From the NCBI GenBank assembly GCA_025360235.1, contig JANYCO010000410.1, positions 1-5,202 of the forward strand: 5,202 bases of DNA, in the 5' to 3' direction. The translations under genes were made by a program, and so were the position numbers. This stretch comes from Cytophagales bacterium (GTDB lineage: Bacteria > Bacteroidota > Bacteroidia > Cytophagales > Cytophagaceae). Below the pieces are notes generated by a model. That model was not told where the DNA came from, did not search any database, and saw only the letters and a program-made list of their open reading frames with translations. Shown in pieces: positions 1 through 5,202 of this stretch (position 1 is its first letter; every line of letters starts with the position of its first letter).

Positions 1-1072
1 CTACAATTCCTCTTTCCATTAGAGTAAACAAAATCAAACCAATCAATACGGCTGAAAAACCTGCAATAAAAAATTTAGCTGGTTTATAGCCTTGTCTGAA
101 AATTATAATAGCTGCAATGTAAATGAGTAGAATAGGAATGATAAGGGTAAAATAAAATATCGATGTTCCAAAAAAATTATGTTCCAGTATAAATTGGAGG
201 ATATATACTACTATCGATATAACAATTATTTTAAAATAAGAAGGGAGTTGCTTTCTCAGAGCTAAAAAACTATTTGAATACAAGAGGATACAAACAACAA
301 GTAACAGATGGCCAAAGTAGTAAGTATAATAATTCAAGAGAGGAACACCAGGCCATAAAAACTGAAAGCCCATCGTGTCGTTGGTAGTATTAAAAATAAA
401 AATACTTATTACATATAAAACATAAAAAATATAAATTTTATCTCTAACGGATAGATAAATGGAAAAATTGTAGAGGATCATTATAATTAAGATCCCGTAA
501 TAAAGACCCAAAAAGAAATATTCCGAAAGAGAATAATACGTATAGAAATTTGTGGTGTGTACTAATAGTTTATAGGCAAAGTAAATGTCAGACTGATAAC
601 GGAGATAAATCGTTTTTACTTTCCCACTATCAATGGGCAGCTCAGAGGCTATACTGTTGGACAAATACTTCCGCACATTAAATGGAACTTCGCTTCCTCC
701 TTTGTTGAATAGAACATAGTTTCCCTTTACATCTGGGACATACATCTCAAATATTCCCACGTGAGGATCTCCCTGAAGGATCATCCAGCGGATATCCGAC
801 ATCGATTCATTTCTGATTGTAACTTTTATCCAATAAGTACCCTTATATTTTTTTTCCATCGAACCCAACGGATCAAACTTCAAAGACGTAACATCATTTA
901 CCGTCCTTAAATTTGTTGTATCCCGATACACCTCCAGAAAGCTGCTTTTAATATGATAGGTGGAATAGTCTGTATTAGGATTTTTCAGGACAAGAGTATC
1001 TGCCACAGCTAATACCTTTTGGTAAACTGTAAGATAAATAAGTAATAAGGTTAAAAACCTGAAGGTATTCAA
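1..1072 (-). CDS. 7TMR-DISM membrane sensor protein, 3' part cut off by window edge
   Basis: I translated this frame by hand; it is open from an in-frame TAA at 1172-1174 to the left edge and gives 357 residues from a TTG at 1070-1072. There is no ATG on this strand between about 1060 and 1200. The TTG yields a good Sec signal peptide (MNTFRFLTLLLIYLTVYQ, then KVLAVA before DTL) and has a weak GGAAA six bases upstream. Residues about 25-180 look like the periplasmic 7TMR-DISMED2 beta-sandwich, including the family-like GTYWIKVTIRNES at about 78-90. From about residue 185 come six hydrophobic segments (roughly 185-207, 213-229, 245-270, 279-296, 304-325, 332-353). The first contains LGLYYGILIIMILYN followed by a YLSVRDKIYIFYVLY stretch, the hallmark of the 7TMR-DISM transmembrane module. 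The seventh helix and the cytoplasmic output domain lie outside the window. In this family the output is often a histidine kinase, GGDEF, SpoIIE phosphatase or DNA-binding domain, so the output here is unknown. The class is confident; the start codon is less so, with other in-frame TTGs at 1154-1156 and 1145-1147. Confidence 0.88.
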   Translation of the reverse strand, partial: MNTFRFLTLLLIYLTVYQKVLAVADTLVLKNPNTDYSTYHIKSSFLEVYRDTTNLRTVNDVTSLKFDPLGSMEKKYKGTYWIKVTIRNESMSDIRWMILQGDPHVGIFEMYVPDVKGNYVLFNKGGSEVPFNVRKYLSNSIASELPIDSGKVKTIYLRYQSDIYFAYKLLVHTTNFYTYYSLSEYFFLGLYYGILIIMILYNFSIYLSVRDKIYIFYVLYVISIFIFNTTNDTMGFQFLWPGVPLLNYYTYYFGHLLLVVCILLYSNSFLALRKQLPSYFKIIVISIVVYILQFILEHNFFGTSIFYFTLIIPILLIYIAAIIIFRQGYKPAKFFIAGFSAVLIGLILFTLMERGIV

Positions 1073-1153
1073 TGTGAATTTCCGTTTGTACTTAATATAA
1101 CAAATAAAATTTTGGATTGAGCGAATAGGACAATTTTGTTTAGACAATGATGT

Positions 1154-1184
1154 CAAATTAAGTTTATATGCTTAAAGCTCCAAA
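1154..1184 (-). promoter_or_regulatory. Candidate Bacteroidota-type promoter for the 7TMR-DISM gene
   Basis: On the minus strand, TTTG (1181-1184) is followed after 19 bases by TTAATTTG (1154-1161). This fits the Bacteroidota primary sigma pattern (-33 TTTG, -7 TAnnTTTG) with one mismatch. A transcript starting just after it would have a leader of roughly 75 bases before the TTG start. Such matches occur by chance in AT-rich DNA, so the call rests on spacing and position only. Confidence 0.35.
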
Positions 1185-1200
1185 AATAAATGCTATAATT

Positions 1201-1237
1201 TTAATCCGTGGCTGGTGTCTCACCAGACACGGATTAA
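1201..1237 (-). terminator. Strong hairpin at the end of the 829-residue gene, likely terminator
   Basis: Arms 1201-1217 and 1221-1237 are inverted repeats of 17 bases with one mismatch and a three-base loop. The right arm includes the TAA stop codon (1234-1236), so the hairpin forms at the very end of the message. No uninterrupted U run follows directly on the minus-strand transcript; only a looser run (TTATTTTTGG) comes about ten bases later. A T6 run lies on the other side (1249-1254), where it would serve plus-strand transcription. It may therefore terminate, protect the 3' end, or block read-through in either direction. A perfect 6-bp stem (1215-1220 with 1225-1230, loop CACC) is nested out of register and is a competing fold. 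Confidence 0.65.
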
Positions 1238-3723
1238 TAGATACATAGTTTTTTCGTTAGTATTTTATCTTTTACTTTAAGCTGTACAAAATAAATACCC
1301 TTTGGCAATTCCTTTATTTCAAATTCCTCGTACACCTCTTTCCCTGATGTTAAATACACCGACTTCCCTTCCAGATTTATAATCTCCATACCATAGGATT
1401 GATAGGCACTTTCAACCCTTACATGAAATGTTCCCTGATTTGGGTTTGGATAAATCTGAAAATCCGTCTGCGTATTTTTGATCGTTATTATTTCACTATA
1501 AAAATAATTGGAATCAAGATCCAGTTGCTTTAAACGATAATAACCTAGGTCGGGAGATTGCTGATCAATAAAGGAGTAGGTCTGTGTAGAAGAAATTGTT
1601 CCTATTCCTTTTACTTTTCCAATGGAAGTAAAATTAATACCGTCCAAACTTCTTTCAATTATAAAACAATCGTTGTTTACCTCTGATGCAGTAGCCCATA
1701 CAATTCCATTCTCTGAATTTTCATTCGTACCCTGCACATACAAAAACGTAACAGGTAGCCCGCAGCTAGGTGCGCAAACCCAGATGCGATTGCATGGGTT
1801 AGGTGTTCCTGAAGTAAATTGTAAATTAAAAGCTTCCATCTGCGTAGACTCTCCTCCATAGACGAGCTGTCTGTTGAATTGAACGATCCCGGGAACAGGG
1901 CTATTTGAAATTGGGTAGGATGTTCCGCAACTAAAATAGTCAAACTCACTGCCTGAAATTGTAATCCAATATTTTGTTCCGGTTGGTGTCCCTGTCAACG
2001 TATATCCATTTCCGGACGGGCCTACCGCTAACGTTCTTACTGTTGCAGTAGTGGTGAGTGGGACTGTAAGCGTAGGTCCGCTTGCTGCTGCAATCAATGT
2101 TCCCGGACCATCTGTGGTGCAACCACAAACACTTGAATAGGGTCCACCGGCTACGCTGTTATTCCTAATCTCAACCGTATAAGTAGCATTACCTCCTGTT
2201 GAATAATTTTTTTGTTCTATTTTTAATGAATTCAATGTAACAGTAGAATATACGATAAGTTCAATCGCCCCTGCGTTGGCTCCTGTAATAGCACTTGTTG
2301 CACATGGTGGATTGGCAGGGCCAAGTGTAGTAGAAAAACTATTTAAATCTTCTGCATACAGCCCTCCAGGAGAACAACCCGGAACTGCAACAAGACCAGA
2401 AGCTGTTACCGTAGCAGAAATTCCACTACTGTTAATTGGAGATCCTCCACTAGGTACGTTATACCAGCCAACTTTTGAAACTCCACTGATAGTAGTGTAC
2501 GTTCCGGCAGTAGCATTGAACTGATAATTTCCTCCTGAACAACTTGCTGTTCCCTGCAAAGTAACAACAGGACTACTAATGACCATCTGAGAAGTTGAGC
2601 TAGTACATCCGGCTTTTGTAACAATAAGCATATAAGTCCCTACCTGCGTGGCCTGATAAGTAGTAGCGGCGGTGCTATTGGCAACGGTAGTACCATTGAG
2701 TCTCCATTCATAATTGATACCCGCTGCTGTCAATCCGGGATTAATAATAAAATTAACCGGAGGACATAAAATCTGATCCGGTTTGATATTGACTTTTAAA
2801 GAATTTACTACAATAACAGAATCAGCACGTGGGCATCCACTAATGGTATCATAACATAAATAATATTTTCCCGTCGCAGGAGCTGAAGCAAAAGTATAAG
2901 TGCTACCCAAACCTAAAACGGTTCCGACACTATTTTTCCATTGAAGATTATAACCCGCTCCTAGCAAGGGATTCAGGGTATAGGGATAAGCGACATTACA
3001 GGTATATAGCGTATCGATCAGGGTACTTGTTTTCCCTATTGTATTCGAATTTTGCAAATAAGCACAGCTTGATGTAAAACTTATATTATCCAAAGCAAGG
3101 TCATTTCCTGCTGATGTAGGCCTGTCATTCCTAATGCTGATGTTAATGCTTCCTGTAACAGGCGAATTCCACAATACATAAAATTGCTGCCAGTCATGGC
3201 TGTTACCTGAAGGGTTTACATTCACAGTACTTCCTACCTGAACCCCATTTATCAAAAATTCCAGAATCGGTGGATTGGCAAAGCCGCTATTAATATCTGC
3301 CATCCAGGCGGAGAAAAAATAAGTCGTCCCTGCAACTACGTTGACAGTCGTATTGTAGGTTGATTTTGTAATATCGCCATCAACATCTACAAGCAGATAA
3401 TGATTAGGGGTAGGATTGCCAGAGCCAGGTGTTCCGGTAGGATTGCCGTAAGCACTATTTAAAGCATTAGCATTCGTGGTAACCGTATAGGTGCTTATTG
3501 TCGCAGAATTTTCTCCTCCAGGGCAGGTAGTCAAACCTGTATAAGTATAATCTGTGGAAAATCCATCGGTAGCAGGTACACCTTTAACACAAGATTCAAA
3601 GTTCCCATTAGCAATAAGATTTACTGTGCTTGGAACGGGACATATTTGCCCTGTGGCATATGAAAATAAATGCATTAGTACAGCTCCTGAGATGATCCGC
3701 CTTAAACTATTTATTTTTAGCAT
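1234..3723 (-). CDS. Secreted multidomain surface protein with T9SS type A sorting domain (829 aa)
   Basis: Complete gene from ATG (3721-3723) to TAA. Residues 1-25 form a Sec signal peptide (basic LRRI, hydrophobic core, SYATG before Q26). Residues 34-218 form a jellyroll-like domain of the carbohydrate- or ligand-binding type (NLIANGNFES at the start, TYFFSAWMADI at 134-144, NDLALDNISF at the end). Residues about 235-455 hold three Ig-like repeats with regular Cys and Trp spacing. Residues about 451-654 are a Cys-, Thr- and Gly-rich beta region I do not recognise. Residues 656-748 form the FnIII-like module common in T9SS cargo (LPVTFL, VWATASEVNND, FIIERSLDG, YYRLKQLDLD). Residues 755-829 are the type A sorting domain (IYPNPNQGTFHV, INLEGKSVY, LPKGIYFVQL, ending ILTKKLCIY). 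T9SS should export the protein across the outer membrane, remove this tail and anchor the protein at the surface. No catalytic motif is visible, so adhesion or ligand binding is inferred. There are 20 cysteines, most placed to pair. No Shine-Dalgarno precedes the ATG, which is normal in Bacteroidota. Confidence 0.93.
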   Translation of the reverse strand: MLKINSLRRIISGAVLMHLFSYATGQICPVPSTVNLIANGNFESCVKGVPATDGFSTDYTYTGLTTCPGGENSATISTYTVTTNANALNSAYGNPTGTPGSGNPTPNHYLLVDVDGDITKSTYNTTVNVVAGTTYFFSAWMADINSGFANPPILEFLINGVQVGSTVNVNPSGNSHDWQQFYVLWNSPVTGSINISIRNDRPTSAGNDLALDNISFTSSCAYLQNSNTIGKTSTLIDTLYTCNVAYPYTLNPLLGAGYNLQWKNSVGTVLGLGSTYTFASAPATGKYYLCYDTISGCPRADSVIVVNSLKVNIKPDQILCPPVNFIINPGLTAAGINYEWRLNGTTVANSTAATTYQATQVGTYMLIVTKAGCTSSTSQMVISSPVVTLQGTASCSGGNYQFNATAGTYTTISGVSKVGWYNVPSGGSPINSSGISATVTASGLVAVPGCSPGGLYAEDLNSFSTTLGPANPPCATSAITGANAGAIELIVYSTVTLNSLKIEQKNYSTGGNATYTVEIRNNSVAGGPYSSVCGCTTDGPGTLIAAASGPTLTVPLTTTATVRTLAVGPSGNGYTLTGTPTGTKYWITISGSEFDYFSCGTSYPISNSPVPGIVQFNRQLVYGGESTQMEAFNLQFTSGTPNPCNRIWVCAPSCGLPVTFLYVQGTNENSENGIVWATASEVNNDCFIIERSLDGINFTSIGKVKGIGTISSTQTYSFIDQQSPDLGYYRLKQLDLDSNYFYSEIITIKNTQTDFQIYPNPNQGTFHVRVESAYQSYGMEIINLEGKSVYLTSGKEVYEEFEIKELPKGIYFVQLKVKDKILTKKLCIY
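1762..2373 (-). other. Unrecognised Cys-rich beta region inside the 829-aa protein
   Basis: This covers residues 451-654, between the third Ig-like repeat and the FnIII-like module. It has alternating hydrophobic stretches typical of beta strands (AIELIVYSTVTLNSLKIEQ at 486-504, ATYTVEIRNN at 513-522, TKYWITISGSEF at 583-594) and cysteines at 474, 533, 535, 599, 644, 650 and 654. The composition is that of an extracellular beta-sandwich. The strand pattern resembles jellyroll modules, with a lone internal insertion bearing the CGC pair, but I cannot name a family. The neighbouring cargo gene at 4021-5202 lacks any equivalent. Confidence 0.5.
2374..3000 (-). repeat. Three tandem Ig-like domain repeats within the 829-aa protein
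   Basis: Protein-level repeats cover residues 242-450. Repeat 1 has C242, W262, GKYY at 285-288 and C297. Repeat 2 has C320, W340, GTYM at 362-365 and C373. Repeat 3 has C395, W420 and C450. First-to-last Cys distances are 55, 53 and 55, and repeats 1 and 2 are exactly 78 residues apart. The Trp sits in strand contexts such as NLQWKN, NYEWRLNG and VGWYNVPSGG, as in Ig-like spacer domains of Bacteroidota adhesins. Repeats 1 and 2 are closest in layout; repeat 3 has its Trp five residues later. Confidence 0.6.
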
Positions 3724-3919
3724 AGCTTTGAATGTATAATTTTATGATCAGGATTTCCGGTACAATCCCTTTGTTAAATTTCTTCCCATTATACAGAAAA
3801 AAAACAACTAACAATACTTCAACTAATTGATTTATAGTTATTTATATAATATTTCTAGGCGCATTAACAATAGGATAATTTCCAGTTTTTCTTGCATATA
3901 GTCCTATTTCAATACATTT

Positions 3920-3950
3920 CAAATTAATTTAGTTGTGTCAATTAGGCACA
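3920..3950 (-). promoter_or_regulatory. Weak candidate promoter for the 829-aa gene
   Basis: On the minus strand, TGTG (3947-3950) is followed after 19 bases by TTAATTTG (3920-3927), against the Bacteroidota consensus TTTG and TAnnTTTG; each element has one mismatch. The -7 element and spacing are the same as in the candidate upstream of the 7TMR-DISM gene. The position, about 190 bases before the ATG, is rather distant. Chance occurrence in AT-rich sequence is a real possibility. Confidence 0.22.
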
Positions 3951-3983
3951 TCAGTATAGATTAAAATAAAATCTTATTAACAA

Positions 3984-4007
3984 GTCGTTTGTGAAGACAA
4001 AAACGAC
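3984..4007 (-). terminator. Hairpin after the right-hand cargo gene, possible terminator
   Basis: On the minus strand GTCGTTTTTG and CACAAACGAC pair at nine of ten positions around a TCTT loop, starting 13 bases after the TAG stop codon of the upstream gene. The following sequence is T-rich but not a continuous T run (TTGTTAATAAGATTTTATTTT). Position and structure suggest termination or 3'-end stabilisation, separating this gene from the 829-residue gene. Confidence 0.5.
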
Positions 4008-4020
4008 GGTTCAGATCAAA

Positions 4021-5202
4021 CTACTCTTTTATCAATTTATGACGGCTTACCTTCTTGCTGGTATGCACTTCTGCTACATATACCCCTGATCTAAGCTCAT
4101 CACCTACCGATATGGAAGCCTCTCCTGAGAAAGTATATTCAGCAACTATCTCCCCCAACGCATTGTATATTCGGAGATACTGAAGCGGATTCAAACTACT
4201 TCCCATTATTGTAAAAGAACTATGTGAAGGATTAGGATAAATAAAAATAACTGCAGCTTCGTCTGAGGTGGTACTAAGTAATCTTGAATACTGGATCTCA
4301 CCATCTGTATCCATCTGACGGATTCTATAATAGACCGTTCCACTTTTATCCAAATCGTCTTTAAAGGAATAGGAACTCAACCCCACATGATTAGTTGCTT
4401 TTACTTTTCCTAATAAATAAAAACTATTTCCTCCATCGTCAGAGCGTTCTATTTCATAGTTGGTAGCATTTTGTTCATTGGTAGTTTGCCAGATGATGGT
4501 GCTGGAACTTCCTGATTTAATAATGTCAGCAAATAAAAAAGTTACCGGCAATGGAGCGCAGTTTATCACCGTTACTGATACTGTATCCGTTTGAGTGCCT
4601 GGTGTACCAAAAGAAATATCATCGATGGCAAAATCATTCCCAAAATTCACTTTTGAAATTTCATCCACCCTCAGCGTAACAGGTCCTGTTGTAGTTGCTG
4701 TCCAGGACTGCGTTACATTTTGCCAAAGGCAAGTAGTGGCGCTGATTGGAATGACAGGACTGAACAAGGGTGTACCATTAATAAAAATATTAGCTTGTGG
4801 TAATGGATTCGATGCAGGATTTGTTACTCCATTGGTGTCAATGTTTGTTACCCATGCCGAAAACTGATAGGTTTTACCGGCAACAACATTCACCGTTTGT
4901 TCCCAGATATAACTACCTGCAGTGGTAGCAGCATCCGTATACAAAAATTTACCTACACCTCCCCTACCCTTACATTGCACCCAGGCGTTCCATCCTGGCC
5001 AGAACACATAATCATTTATGGTATAAGCACCGTTGCCCAGATTCAAACTTTGCCTCGTAGGGTATCCGTTTGCATAAGCTTCTGCTGCAGTAAGGGGAAC
5101 AGCAGTGGCTGGATCTTTATATAAATAGGTAGAAGAAAATCCGGTATTACCACTTTCAAAATCTCCATTCACAACCAGGTTGCCAACTGGTACATCCGCC
5201 TG
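4021..5202 (-). CDS. Secreted surface protein with T9SS type A sorting domain, 5' end cut off by window edge
   Basis: The frame is open to the right edge and gives 393 residues (numbered here from the edge) ending at TAG (4021-4023). It begins QADVPVGNLVVNGDFESG, which aligns with QICPVPSTVNLIANGNFES just after the signal peptide of the neighbouring 829-residue protein. Probably only the signal peptide of some 20-25 residues is missing. Residues about 8-199 form a jellyroll-like ligand-binding-type domain (NGDFESG, TYQFSAWVTNID, ANIFINGTPLF, NDFAIDDISFG). Residues about 218-305 form an FnIII-like module (LPVTFLF, IIWQTTNEQNATNYEIERS, VYYRIRQMDTDG). Residues about 318-393 form the type A sorting domain (FIYPNPSHSSFTI, LRIYNALGEIV, LRSGVYVAEV, ending RHKLIKE). 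Export by Sec and T9SS to the cell surface is the expected route. No catalytic residues are recognisable. A GTG at 5170-5172 could be taken for the start, but it falls inside the conserved NLVVNGDFES strand and would leave no signal peptide. Confidence 0.92.
   Translation of the reverse strand, partial: QADVPVGNLVVNGDFESGNTGFSSTYLYKDPATAVPLTAAEAYANGYPTRQSLNLGNGAYTINDYVFWPGWNAWVQCKGRGGVGKFLYTDAATTAGSYIWEQTVNVVAGKTYQFSAWVTNIDTNGVTNPASNPLPQANIFINGTPLFSPVIPISATTCLWQNVTQSWTATTTGPVTLRVDEISKVNFGNDFAIDDISFGTPGTQTDTVSVTVINCAPLPVTFLFADIIKSGSSSTIIWQTTNEQNATNYEIERSDDGGNSFYLLGKVKATNHVGLSSYSFKDDLDKSGTVYYRIRQMDTDGEIQYSRLLSTTSDEAAVIFIYPNPSHSSFTIMGSSLNPLQYLRIYNALGEIVAEYTFSGEASISVGDELRSGVYVAEVHTSKKVSRHKLIKE

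Larger units (their letters stand above)
3724..4020. other. AT-rich intergenic gap between the two cargo genes
   Basis: This stretch of 297 bases holds no convincing gene. It contains the hairpin following the upstream cargo gene (3984-4007), a candidate promoter (3920-3950) and a run of eight A (3797-3804), which is a T run in the minus-strand transcript. If the candidate promoter is right, the 829-residue gene would have a leader of about 190 bases. I recognise no riboswitch or other structured RNA in it. Confidence 0.6.

Noticed and set aside
1..3. TAG at the extreme left edge of the minus strand as the stop of the sensor gene
   Set aside because: It is out of frame: the sensor frame reads ATG GAA AGA GGA ATT GTA from position 19 to 2, so the gene continues past the edge.
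1622..1861. Plus-strand open frame of 79 codons, and similar frames at 2276-2524, 3554-3739, 4595-4867 and 4897-5124
   Set aside because: Each lies antisense to one of the two T9SS cargo genes (3554-3739 also runs 16 bases past the 829-residue gene's start), shows no family motif or plausible signal, and is explained as a shadow of the real frame.
1677..1949. Minus-strand overlapping frames at 1677-1949, 1946-2128 and 2406-2624
   Set aside because: They are out-of-frame readings inside the 829-residue gene, whose own frame is uninterrupted and carries recognisable domains.
3640..3723. 829-residue protein as a lipoprotein because Cys28 is close to the signal peptide end
   Set aside because: The residues before the Cys are G-Q-I, not a lipobox (L-x-[A/G]-C), and a normal signal peptidase I site before Q26 fits better together with a T9SS sorting domain.
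3797..3865. Possible attenuator in the leader: T8 run on the minus strand after a weak AT stem
   Set aside because: The only stem I find before it is about five A/T-rich pairs with a nine-base loop (AACTA with TAGTT), and it is not adjacent to the T run, so it is too weak to support.
5170..5172. GTG as start codon of the right-hand cargo gene
   Set aside because: It lies within the conserved NLVVNGDFES strand, the frame continues open to the window edge, and a start here would remove the signal peptide that T9SS cargo needs.

Overview
The window looks like Bacteroidota chromosome, possibly a gliding or environmental lineage such as Chitinophagales, Sphingobacteriales or Cytophagales; the exact order cannot be read from this sequence. 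The main evidence is two secreted proteins that end in type A C-terminal sorting domains of the type IX secretion system (T9SS), a machinery restricted to Bacteroidota and close relatives. Supporting signs are low G+C by eye, AT-rich intergenic DNA, weak or absent Shine-Dalgarno sequences, and promoter-like -33/-7 motifs of the Bacteroidota kind.

Layout: all three genes are on the minus strand, so transcription runs from right to left. At the right edge (4021-5202) is a T9SS cargo protein cut by the window, probably missing little more than its signal peptide. A hairpin at 3984-4007 and an AT-rich gap of 297 bases follow. Next is a complete 829-residue secreted multidomain protein (1234-3723), paralogous to the first at both ends but enlarged in the middle by three Ig-like repeats and a Cys-rich region I do not recognise. 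A strong 17-bp hairpin overlaps its stop codon (1201-1237). After a short gap with a candidate promoter, a membrane sensor protein of the 7TMR-DISM class starts at a TTG codon (1072) and runs off the left edge. It is a real gene that is easy to miss, because it has no ATG start and no stop within the window.

How the genes may work together: the two secreted proteins are likely exported by Sec, then by T9SS, and attached at the cell surface. Each carries a jellyroll-like N-terminal domain of the carbohydrate- or ligand-binding type, so adhesion or polymer binding is plausible, but no catalytic signature is visible. The neighbouring 7TMR-DISM protein has a periplasmic domain of a family proposed to sense carbohydrate-like ligands. 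A functional link between sensor and surface proteins is only inferred from proximity. Hairpins after both cargo genes suggest separate transcription units rather than one operon. I see no RNA gene, CRISPR array, insertion sequence or defence system. I regard this as a mostly ordinary Bacteroidota surface-protein region with a few points worth checking.
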